From Thermoleophilia bacterium (GTDB lineage Bacteria > Actinomycetota > Thermoleophilia > Gaiellales > SKUG01): a DNA stretch of 5,148 nucleotides. Of the stretch, positions 1 to 5,148 are shown one piece after another. The stretch covers positions 1 to 5,148 of the forward strand of contig SKUG01000182.1 of NCBI GenBank assembly GCA_007122215.1, in the 5' to 3' direction. Numbering within the stretch: the first letter of the stretch is position 1; every line of letters begins with the position of its first letter. Made by a program: the position numbers and the translations under genes. A model generated the notes under the pieces. It searched no databases. It had not been told where the DNA came from and worked only from the letters and a program-made list of their open reading frames with translations.

Positions 1-3
1 AGC

Positions 4-1329
4 ATGGGGGCAGCCCGCCGACAGGTGCCCCGCCAGGCATGGCTGCTCGTGGCAGCTGCGCTGGCAGTGCTGCTCGCAGCCCATGCGGGCGCCGGCGCGG
101 GCGCCGCGGCCCCGGCAGCCCCCCAGGACGACGACACGGCCGACGCGGCCGCCGCCGAGGCTGCGCCTGCATCCCGCAGCGGGCAGCGCACCGGCCCCAG
201 CGATGACGGCACCGCCATCCCGCCGCCGCCGCGCGTGCGCTCCCCCGCATGGGCTGCGTGGCGCGCCACCGACGACACCGTGATCGGTGGCCGGGCGATG
301 CGCCAGAAGCGCGCGATCGCATCCCTGACGAAGCTGATGACGGCGCTGGTGGTGGTCGAGCGCACCCGCCCCGCCGATGCCGTGGAGGTCTCGGAGCGGG
401 CGGCCGCGATCGGCGAGGCCAGCGGGGGGCTGCGCGCCGGGGTCGAGTACGAGGTCGACGAGCTGCTCGCGGCGATGCTCGGCCCGTCCGGCAACGATGC
501 CGCCGTGGCCCTGGCCGAGCACGTCGCCGACACCGAGGAGCGCTTCATCGAGCTGATGAACCAGCGCGCCGCGCGCATCGGGCTCGAGAACACCACCTTC
601 TCGACGGTGACCGGGCTCGACACCCCCGGCAACGGCTCCACACCGCTCGACCTGATCGAGCTTGCGCACCTCGCGATGCAGGACCGGCGCATCGCCCAGG
701 CCGTGGGCCAGCGCCGCATCCGCATCTCGGGCAACGACGGGCGCCCCGCCGAGGTGCTCGAGAACCGCAACGAGCTGCTGGGGACCTACACCGGGGTCGA
801 TGGCGTCAAGACGGGCTTCACCGAGGAGGCCGGCTACAGCCTGGTCAGCCGCTTCGCCGATCCCGACACCGACACCTACATCTACGTCGTGCAGCTGGGG
901 GCCTCCGAGGAGGACCACCGCTGGGACGATGCGCGGACGCTGCTCGACTGGGCAACCCCGCTGCGCCCGGTGATCGACCTGGTCGCCAGCGGGGACGAGG
1001 TCGGCACCGCGACCGTCGCCTACACCGAGGAGCCGGTGCAGCTGCTGGCCGCCGAGGAGGTCTCGCTGCCGCTGCTGGCGGGCCAGTCGATCACCGAGCG
1101 CTACGTCACCCCGAAGGTGCTCGTGCCGCCGCTGGCCGAGGGCGACGTGGTCGGCAGCATCGAGTTCCTGCGGGCGGGCACCGTGGTGGCCAGCACCGAC
1201 ATCGTCGTCGACCGGGCCGTGGCGGATGCTACGCTGTCCATGAAGGTCCAGTACCTGCTCGAGCGCTGGGACGTTGCGCTGCGCGCGGGCCGCGACATGG
1301 CGCTGGCCCCGTTCCGCAGCGACGACTGA
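4..1329 (+). CDS. Secreted D-alanyl-D-alanine carboxypeptidase (peptidase S11, PBP5-like)
   Basis: A 441-residue serine DD-carboxypeptidase of the S11 (dac) family, which removes the terminal D-Ala from peptidoglycan pentapeptides outside the membrane. All three penicillin-binding motifs are visible: SLTK at S107-K110 (nucleophile S107), SGN at S162-N164 and KTG at K269-G271 within GVDGVKTGF. The N terminus looks like a signal peptide: Arg-containing n-region (R5, R6, R10), hydrophobic core about residues 13-27, then small residues. Residues ~28-82 are an Ala/Pro/Asp-rich low-complexity linker, so the catalytic Ser lies later than in typical family members. Residues ~320-405 resemble the PBP5 C-terminal beta domain (GDVVGSIEF at 380-388). 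The last ~30 residues could form an amphipathic membrane-associating helix; no clear transmembrane anchor is seen. The ATG is three bases from the window edge, so its ribosome binding site is not visible; the start is chosen because it yields a good signal peptide. Followed closely by the PfkB-family gene. Confidence 0.93.
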   Translation: MGAARRQVPRQAWLLVAAALAVLLAAHAGAGAGAAAPAAPQDDDTADAAAAEAAPASRSGQRTGPSDDGTAIPPPPRVRSPAWAAWRATDDTVIGGRAMRQKRAIASLTKLMTALVVVERTRPADAVEVSERAAAIGEASGGLRAGVEYEVDELLAAMLGPSGNDAAVALAEHVADTEERFIELMNQRAARIGLENTTFSTVTGLDTPGNGSTPLDLIELAHLAMQDRRIAQAVGQRRIRISGNDGRPAEVLENRNELLGTYTGVDGVKTGFTEEAGYSLVSRFADPDTDTYIYVVQLGASEEDHRWDDARTLLDWATPLRPVIDLVASGDEVGTATVAYTEEPVQLLAAEEVSLPLLAGQSITERYVTPKVLVPPLAEGDVVGSIEFLRAGTVVASTDIVVDRAVADATLSMKVQYLLERWDVALRAGRDMALAPFRSDD

Positions 1330-1341
1330 CAGGCCCCAACC

Positions 1342-1347
1342 GAAGGA
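1342..1347 (+). promoter_or_regulatory. Ribosome binding site for the PfkB-family gene
   Basis: GAAGGA lies six bases before the GTG at 1354 and supports that start. The ATG at 1347, which overlaps this site, is in a different frame and does not give the kinase-like protein. Confidence 0.6.
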
Positions 1348-1353
1348 TGCCCG

Positions 1354-2322
1354 GTGATCATCACCGTCACCCTCAACGCTGCCATCGACCGCACCCAGGT
1401 CGTCCCCCACTTCACCGTGGGCCGTCGACACCGGGCCGTGGAGTCGACCACGCTCGCGGGCGGACACGGCATCAACGTCGCCCGTGCGCTGCGCCGGCTC
1501 GACCGCGCCGTGGCCACGACGGGGCTGATCGGCGGGGTCACCGGCAAGCTCGTGCGCGAGCGGCTCTCGGAGGAGGGCCTGCTCCACGACTTCCACCAGA
1601 TCGCCGGCACCTCGCGCACCTCCACGGCGGTGATCGACCCGGTCGAGGGCACCGTCACCGAGATGAACGAGTACGGGCCCGATGTCAGCGAGGCCGAGCT
1701 CGAGGCCTTCGCGACCAAGCTCGACTTCCTCGCACGCACGGCCGACATCGTCGTCTTCTCCGGGTCGCTGCCCCCCGGGCTGGACTCGGCGACCTACCAA
1801 CAGCTGCTGCGGCGCGTGCGCCCCAGCGGCGCGCAGACCATCGTCAACTCGCTCGGCCACGATGCCGCCCTGGGCGAGACGCTGCAGGCCGAGCCGTCGC
1901 TGACGGTGGTCTCACAGCGCGAGGCCGAGGAGTTTGTCGGGTACGAGTTCACCGTGGACGAGGACTTCCGCGCGGCGTTCGATGCGATGGTGCGGATCGG
2001 CGGGCAGAGCCTCGTGATCGCCACCGCCGACGGGGTCTGGGCGCGGATCAAGACCGGGCGCACCATCGACCTCGTCCGTGCACGCTTCGAGAGCAGCGAC
2101 CTGGTGTCCGGGCTGGGCGGGGTCGACGTGTTCGTGGCGGGCTACGTCAGCGCCTACCTCGACGATGCGCTGCCGCCCGAGCGCCTGCGGCGCGGGCTGG
2201 CGGTGACGATGGCCAACCAGCGCCAGCTCGGCGTGGGCATCTTCGACACCTCCGACCTGCGCGCGCTCGAGCAGCGGGTGAGCATCGAGCCGCTGGCCGA
2301 GGTCGGCGAGCCCGCCGGCTGA
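1354..2322 (+). CDS. PfkB-family sugar (phospho)kinase-like protein, 1-phosphofructokinase type, with divergent active-site motifs
   Basis: A 322-residue protein of normal PfkB length, closest in pattern to the 1-phosphofructokinase / tagatose-6-phosphate kinase / Pfk-2 branch, which phosphorylates sugar phosphates with ATP in the cytoplasm. Recognisable landmarks: TLNAAID (6-12, family TLNPAxD), GGHGINVAR (36-44), TSR (86-88), NEYGP (105-109), FSGSLPPG (135-142) and the C-terminal GGVD...VAGY region (255-264). D12, the GG-GIN turn, R88, N105 and D258 (position of the catalytic base) are kept. Several signatures differ: the DxSG strand reads NSLG, KPNxxE reads VVSQRE (185-190), the nucleotide loop SLGxxG reads IATADG (222-227), and GAGD reads GGVD (255-258). 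It may be an active kinase of unusual specificity or a non-catalytic sugar-phosphate binder. GTG start supported by GAAGGA six bases upstream; only 24 bases separate it from the carboxypeptidase gene, suggesting one transcript. Family assignment is firm, activity and substrate are not. Confidence 0.88.
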   Translation: MIITVTLNAAIDRTQVVPHFTVGRRHRAVESTTLAGGHGINVARALRRLDRAVATTGLIGGVTGKLVRERLSEEGLLHDFHQIAGTSRTSTAVIDPVEGTVTEMNEYGPDVSEAELEAFATKLDFLARTADIVVFSGSLPPGLDSATYQQLLRRVRPSGAQTIVNSLGHDAALGETLQAEPSLTVVSQREAEEFVGYEFTVDEDFRAAFDAMVRIGGQSLVIATADGVWARIKTGRTIDLVRARFESSDLVSGLGGVDVFVAGYVSAYLDDALPPERLRRGLAVTMANQRQLGVGIFDTSDLRALEQRVSIEPLAEVGEPAG

Positions 2323-2340
2323 CGGCGCGAGCGCGGGCTC
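2308..2340. terminator. Candidate bidirectional terminator between convergent genes
   Basis: GAGCCCGC (2308-2315) and GCGGGCTC (2333-2340) form a perfect 8-bp inverted repeat around a 17-base loop that itself holds a small GCGC/GCGC pairing. It spans both convergent stop codons (2320-2322 and 2339-2341). No U-tract follows on either strand, so it is not a classical intrinsic terminator; its position is the main argument, and such GC-rich pairing can occur by chance here. Confidence 0.4.
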
Positions 2341-2893
2341 AGAAGGCCTCGTCGCCGCCCAGGCCGAGGTCCTCATCGCCGAATCCGTCGTCGTAGCGTG
2401 GCAGGTAGCCGAGCATGTCGAGCGCCTGCAGCGCCTCGCCGTAGGCGCGGGAGGCCGGGCTCTTCTGTGCCTGCTGGCCGATCCGGCGGGACTGCTCCTT
2501 GCCCTGCCGCGAGGCGCGCAGGATCCGCTGGTTCCAGCTCGACAGCTGGCGCATGCTCGTCACGAGGTCCTGGTGGGCGTCCTGCGCATCGGCGGGCACC
2601 TCGGCGTTCTCGAGGATCCGGATCGATGCCTCCCAGCGCTGGTTGATCGCGCGGATGGCCTGCGTGTTGCCCTGGTTGATGGCTTCCTCGACCGGCGGCG
2701 CCTCGGGATCCTCCAGCGCGCTGAAGGCCCGCTCCAGGGTCTGGGTGTAGATGACCCCGGCATCGGATGCTGCCCGCGGGTCCTCGCCGCCCAGGCCGAG
2801 CGTCGACTCGATCTCGGGTGGGCCCTGGCCGCAGCCGGCAGCGACCAGCGCCAGTGCTGCAACCATGATCAGTGTCCGTGCGATCGTATCCAT
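2339..2893 (-). CDS. Hypothetical lipoprotein, 184 residues, helical
   Basis: I do not recognise a named family. The N terminus is a lipoprotein signal: short basic n-region (R6), hydrophobic residues 8-19, and lipobox VAAGC with C21 as the predicted lipidated Cys, so the mature protein should sit on the outer face of the membrane. The rest looks mostly helical and charged, with no catalytic motif I can name. Residues 87-123 align without gaps to residues 63-99 of the neighbouring 150-residue lipoprotein, sharing I91, L94, P100, A101, H107, S113, Q122 and R123. A glycine motif, LGLGG, occurs twice: just after the lipidated Cys (32-36) and near the C terminus (176-180), encoded by a perfect 17-base repeat. 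The C terminus (168-184) is acidic and Gly-rich. The start is the ATG preceded by GGGGTGA. It lies 40 bases after the other lipoprotein gene, probably in the same operon, and converges on the PfkB-family gene 16 bases away. Confidence 0.85.
   Translation of the reverse strand: MDTIARTLIMVAALALVAAGCGQGPPEIESTLGLGGEDPRAASDAGVIYTQTLERAFSALEDPEAPPVEEAINQGNTQAIRAINQRWEASIRILENAEVPADAQDAHQDLVTSMRQLSSWNQRILRASRQGKEQSRRIGQQAQKSPASRAYGEALQALDMLGYLPRYDDGFGDEDLGLGGDEAF
2352..2368. repeat. 17-base direct repeat, copy 1 (C-terminal end of the 184-residue lipoprotein gene)
   Basis: TCGCCGCCCAGGCCGAG here is identical to 2784-2800. On the minus strand it encodes the LGLGG segment at residues 176-180. It most likely reflects a repeated peptide motif, not a mobile element. 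Confidence 0.7.
2784..2800. repeat. 17-base direct repeat, copy 2 (start of the mature 184-residue lipoprotein)
   Basis: The same 17 bases as 2352-2368, 432 bases apart and in the same reading frame, encoding LGLGG at residues 32-36. Confidence 0.7.
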
Positions 2894-2897
2894 GCCC

Positions 2898-2904
2898 TCA
2901 CCCC
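2898..2904 (-). promoter_or_regulatory. Ribosome binding site for the 184-residue lipoprotein
   Basis: Read on the minus strand, GGGGTGA precedes the ATG at 2893 by four bases. It matches the GGTGA part of the extended Shine-Dalgarno sequence and supports the lipoprotein start. Confidence 0.5.
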
Positions 2905-2911
2905 GTTTAAC

Positions 2912-2929
2912 GCCGGAACCCCCTCCGGC
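2912..2929 (-). terminator. Small hairpin in the gap between the two lipoprotein genes
   Basis: GCCGGA (2912-2917) and TCCGGC (2924-2929) are a perfect 6-bp inverted repeat with a 6-base loop, located just after the stop of the 150-residue lipoprotein gene and before the ribosome binding site of the next. It could be a weak terminator, a processing or stability hairpin, or part of an operator; there is no U-tract. It is the only notable structure in this 40-base gap. Confidence 0.35.
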
Positions 2930-2933
2930 TGTT

Positions 2934-3386
2934 TCACAGCCCCTCGAGCTGGTACCCCTCTGCCTCGAAGATGGCCTTGGCCTCGACGAAGTCGTTCTCG
3001 ATCTGGTCGAGCTCCTCCGAGCTGATTCCCTGGATGCACGCGCGTGACTCCTCCTGGCTGACGCGGGCGAGTGCGCGGCAGTTCGCGAGGCGCTGCAGCA
3101 GGCGCACGCTGCCCTCGAGGCTGCGCAGGTAGGCCTCGTGGCCCTGCTCGACCGAGGCAGGCGGGTTGATCTCGCGCAGGCGGGCGATGTCCTCCTGGAA
3201 GGCCTCCATCGCCTGCAGGAAGTAGTCGGGGTCCTGCTCCTCGGGCAGGCGGGACAGCAGCAGCGTCCGCTGCTCGTAGCTCTGGGCGACGCGCCGCTCG
3301 TACTGCTCGTGGGTCTCGCGCTGGGCGCAGGCGCCCAGCACCAGCATCGACGCGGCCAGCAGCGCAGCGAGCAGCGCCAGGCGCAT
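2934..3386 (-). CDS. Hypothetical lipoprotein, 150 residues, helical
   Basis: No named family recognised. The first 20 residues form a lipoprotein signal: MR, a hydrophobic Leu/Ala core and lipobox LGAC, with C20 as the predicted lipidated Cys. The mature part is rich in Glu, Gln, Arg and Leu and looks like a small helical bundle; its first segment (residues 22-45) is strongly charged. The motif INPPASVEQGH (73-83) and its flanks align without gaps to the 184-residue lipoprotein downstream, so the two are probably paralogues. C103 and C117 are the only Cys besides C20 and could form a disulfide outside the membrane. An open frame continues upstream to 3818 but is inside the SNF2 gene and Arg/Pro-rich; the ATG at 3386 is chosen because it starts the signal peptide and has AGGGGG six bases upstream. 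Its ATG overlaps the SNF2 TGA by one base (TGATG), implying translational coupling. Confidence 0.86.
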   Translation of the reverse strand: MRLALLAALLAASMLVLGACAQRETHEQYERRVAQSYEQRTLLLSRLPEEQDPDYFLQAMEAFQEDIARLREINPPASVEQGHEAYLRSLEGSVRLLQRLANCRALARVSQEESRACIQGISSEELDQIENDFVEAKAIFEAEGYQLEGL

Positions 3387-5148
3387 CAGCTGCCCCCTGG
3401 CACGCCGACCGCGCTGCGGCTGAGGCTGACGAGCTCCTCCAGCTCGTCGTCGGAGAGCTCGGTCACCCACTTCTCGCCGGCGCTGGGGCTGATCACCTGC
3501 TGGGCGAGCTGGCGCTTGCCGGCGACCACCTCGGCGATGCGCTCCTCCACCGTGCCCGCACAGACCAGGCGGTGCACCTGCACGGCCTGGGTCTGGCCGA
3601 TGCGGTGGGTGCGGTCGGTGGCCTGGTCCTCGACGGCGGGGTTCCACCACTGGTCGTAGTGGAAGACGTGGCGGGCCTGCATGAGGTTGAGCCCGAGCCC
3701 GCCGGTGCGCAGGCTCATCACGAAGATCCGGGGCTTGCCGTCGTCTGCCTGGAAGCCGGCGATCAGCTCCTCGCGGCGGGTGCGGGGCACGCCGCCGTGC
3801 ATGTAGAGCACCTCGCACTCGAGCTCCTCCTGGAGGTGCGCGTGGATGATCTCGGCCATCGTGGCGTACTGGCTGAAGACCAGTGCGCGGTCACCCTCAT
3901 CGGCGACCTCCGAGACCATGCTCATCAGCCGGTCGAGCTTGCCCGAGCGGCCCGGGATGGTGTCGTTGGCCTCCTCCACTCCCGTCGCGCGGGTGAACTG
4001 CAGCGGGTGGTTGCAGATCTGCTTGAGGCGGGTGAGCAGCGCCAGCACGGCTCCGCGCCGGCCGATGCCGCTGCGCCCGCGCACGTCGGCCATCGCCGCG
4101 TCGAGCGTGGCCTGGTAGAGGGTGGCCTGCTCGGCGCTGAGCGTGCAGACGACGGTGTTCTCGTCCTTGTCGGGCAGCTCGGGCGCGACGTTCGGGTCGT
4201 CCTTGACGCGGCGCAGGATGAACGGGCCGGTGATCGCCCGCAGGCGCGCGACGGCATCCTCGGCCTCGTCGGCTCCCTGCTCGATCGGCAGGGCGTAGGC
4301 ACGGCGGAAGGCGTGGACGCTGCCGAGCAGCCCGGGGTTGAGCGCGTCGAGGATCGCCCACAGCTCCATCAGGCGGTTCTCGATGGGGGTGCCGGTGAGC
4401 GCGATCCGCATCGACGAGGGCAGGCGGCGCACGGCGCGCGCCTGCTCGGTGTCGGCGTTCTTGATGGCCTGGGCCTCGTCGAGCACGACCACGTCCCACG
4501 GGGCCTCGCTGAGCGGGCCGATGTCGCGGGTGACCAGGCCGTAGCTGGTGACGGTGACGTTGGCGCTGGCGATGCCGGCCTCGCGGCTGCTGCGGTCGGT
4601 GCCGTGGTGGACGTGCACGGTGAGGTCGGGGCCGAAGCGGGCGAGCTCGCGCTCCCAGTTGCCGATCAGGGAGGTCGGGCAGACCACGAGCACCCGCAGC
4701 TGCCCATCCCGCTCCTCGTGCATGCGCGTCAGCAGCGCGATCAGCTGGACGGTCTTGCCGAGTCCCATGTCGTCGGCCAGGCAGGCCCCGAGCGGGATCG
4801 ATGACATCCCGGCGAGCCAGTTGAGGCCGCTCTGCTGGTAGTCGCGCAGGTCGCCGGTGAACGAGCTGCCGGGCTCGACGGCGGGGAAGGTGTCGGGCGA
4901 GCGCAGGTGCTCGAGCGCGCCGGTCAGGCGGGCATCGTCGACGGCCTCGACCTCTGCCAGCATCCCGCTGAACTCGATCTCCCCGGCCAGCGCCGCGGTG
5001 AGCGCGCGGGAGGCGGCCATGGTCGCGTCGCGCTCCTCCACGGCGCGGGCGAGGGTGTCGAGCTGGCGGCGGGTGGCATCGGTGAGCGCGACCCACTGCC
5101 CGCCGACCTCGACGAGGCTGCGCGCGTCCTTGGCGAGCTGGCGCAGCT
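3386..5148 (-). CDS. SNF2-family DNA-dependent ATPase (Swi2/Snf2 helicase-like), N terminus missing
   Basis: The C-terminal ~586 residues of a SNF2/Rad54-like superfamily 2 ATPase, which uses ATP to translocate on DNA and remodel protein-DNA complexes. Numbering from the first full codon (5146): a region with VEVGGQWVALTD before the core, typical of bacterial SNF2 proteins; LRDYQQSGLNWL; motif I DDMGLGKT (K131, codon 4754-4756); Ia VVCPTSLIGNWERE; II DEAQ (223-226); III LTGTPIENR (250-258); second RecA lobe with LVFSQY, motif V SLRTGGLGLNL (478-488), WWNP, and motif VI QATDRTHRIGQ (508-518) with both arginines. The tail GEKWVTELSDDELEELVSL is the usual end of bacterial members. All motifs are intact, so it should be active. 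The frame stays open to the window edge; a GTG at 5041 lies inside it and is not the true start, because the sequence before it is conserved-looking protein. Its stop overlaps the ATG of the downstream lipoprotein gene. Confidence 0.95.
   Translation of the reverse strand, partial: LRQLAKDARSLVEVGGQWVALTDATRRQLDTLARAVEERDATMAASRALTAALAGEIEFSGMLAEVEAVDDARLTGALEHLRSPDTFPAVEPGSSFTGDLRDYQQSGLNWLAGMSSIPLGACLADDMGLGKTVQLIALLTRMHEERDGQLRVLVVCPTSLIGNWERELARFGPDLTVHVHHGTDRSSREAGIASANVTVTSYGLVTRDIGPLSEAPWDVVVLDEAQAIKNADTEQARAVRRLPSSMRIALTGTPIENRLMELWAILDALNPGLLGSVHAFRRAYALPIEQGADEAEDAVARLRAITGPFILRRVKDDPNVAPELPDKDENTVVCTLSAEQATLYQATLDAAMADVRGRSGIGRRGAVLALLTRLKQICNHPLQFTRATGVEEANDTIPGRSGKLDRLMSMVSEVADEGDRALVFSQYATMAEIIHAHLQEELECEVLYMHGGVPRTRREELIAGFQADDGKPRIFVMSLRTGGLGLNLMQARHVFHYDQWWNPAVEDQATDRTHRIGQTQAVQVHRLVCAGTVEERIAEVVAGKRQLAQQVISPSAGEKWVTELSDDELEELVSLSRSAVGVPGGS
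3393..3398 (-). promoter_or_regulatory. Ribosome binding site for the 150-residue lipoprotein
   Basis: AGGGGG on the minus strand, six bases before the ATG at 3386 and inside the last codons of the SNF2 gene. It decides the start within a much longer open frame. Confidence 0.5.

Noticed and set aside
1347..1353. ATG at 1347 as start of the PfkB-family gene
   Set aside because: Out of frame with the kinase motifs; the GTG at 1354 is in frame and correctly spaced from GAAGGA.
1101..1748. 215-residue minus-strand frame across the two rightward genes
   Set aside because: Ser/Arg/Thr-rich shadow of the opposite strand with no motif.
249..2396. 715-residue open frame across the carboxypeptidase and PfkB-family genes
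   Set aside because: Arg/His/Gly/Ala-rich translation with no motif; it shadows two genes with clear family motifs in other frames, as expected at high GC.
2573..3025. 150-residue plus-strand frame opposite the lipoproteins
   Set aside because: Antisense to a gene with a lipobox and ribosome binding site; no recognisable motif.
3387..3818. N-terminal extension of the 150-residue lipoprotein
   Set aside because: Arg/Pro-rich and lies inside SNF2 coding sequence; the ATG at 3386 starts a clean lipoprotein signal with a ribosome binding site.
3572..4804. 410-residue open frame antisense to the SNF2 gene
   Set aside because: Composition (Val/Gly/Asp/Ala/His-rich) mirrors the SNF2 codons on the other strand; no motif or convincing start.
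3897..5096. 399-residue minus-strand frame overlapping SNF2
   Set aside because: Arg/Pro-rich shadow of the SNF2 frame, which carries all helicase motifs.
1..5148. Mobile element, CRISPR array, tRNA or phage genes
   Set aside because: No transposase, terminal repeats, spaced direct repeats, tRNA-like cloverleaf or phage protein seen; composition looks uniform.

Overview
The window is a GC-rich (roughly 70%), densely packed bacterial chromosome segment. GTG and ATG starts, third-position G/C codons, Ala/Arg-rich proteins and the particular families present point to a high-GC Actinomycetota. The two small lipoproteins carry a 'P-A...H' helical motif that I associate with deep-branching actinobacteria such as Thermoleophilia; this placement is an impression, not a measurement. 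There is no tRNA, rRNA, CRISPR array, insertion sequence or phage gene, and no gene-free stretch over 40 bases between called genes.

Layout: two genes read rightward and three read leftward, meeting tail to tail near 2322/2339. Rightward: a secreted S11-family D-alanyl-D-alanine carboxypeptidase (4-1329) is followed after 24 bases by a PfkB / 1-phosphofructokinase-family protein (1354-2322), probably as one operon. Leftward, in order of transcription: the C-terminal ~586 residues of a SNF2-family ATPase (5148-3386, its start lies outside the window); a 150-residue lipoprotein (3386-2934) whose ATG overlaps the SNF2 stop by one base; and, after a 40-base gap holding a small hairpin, a 184-residue lipoprotein (2893-2339). 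An 8-bp inverted repeat sits over the convergent stops and may serve as a shared terminator.

Functionally the carboxypeptidase trims peptidoglycan stem peptides outside the membrane, the SNF2 protein is a DNA-dependent ATPase, and the lipoproteins are predicted to be membrane-anchored outside the cell. I see no obvious single pathway uniting them. The two points most worth following are (1) the PfkB-family protein, which keeps sugar-side residues and the presumed catalytic Asp but departs from the family at the nucleotide and anion-hole signatures, and (2) the two adjacent lipoproteins, which align without gaps across a 37-residue core and so look like diverged paralogues translated downstream of a SNF2 gene. 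I did not find a convincing new multi-gene system; most of the window is ordinary housekeeping-type content.
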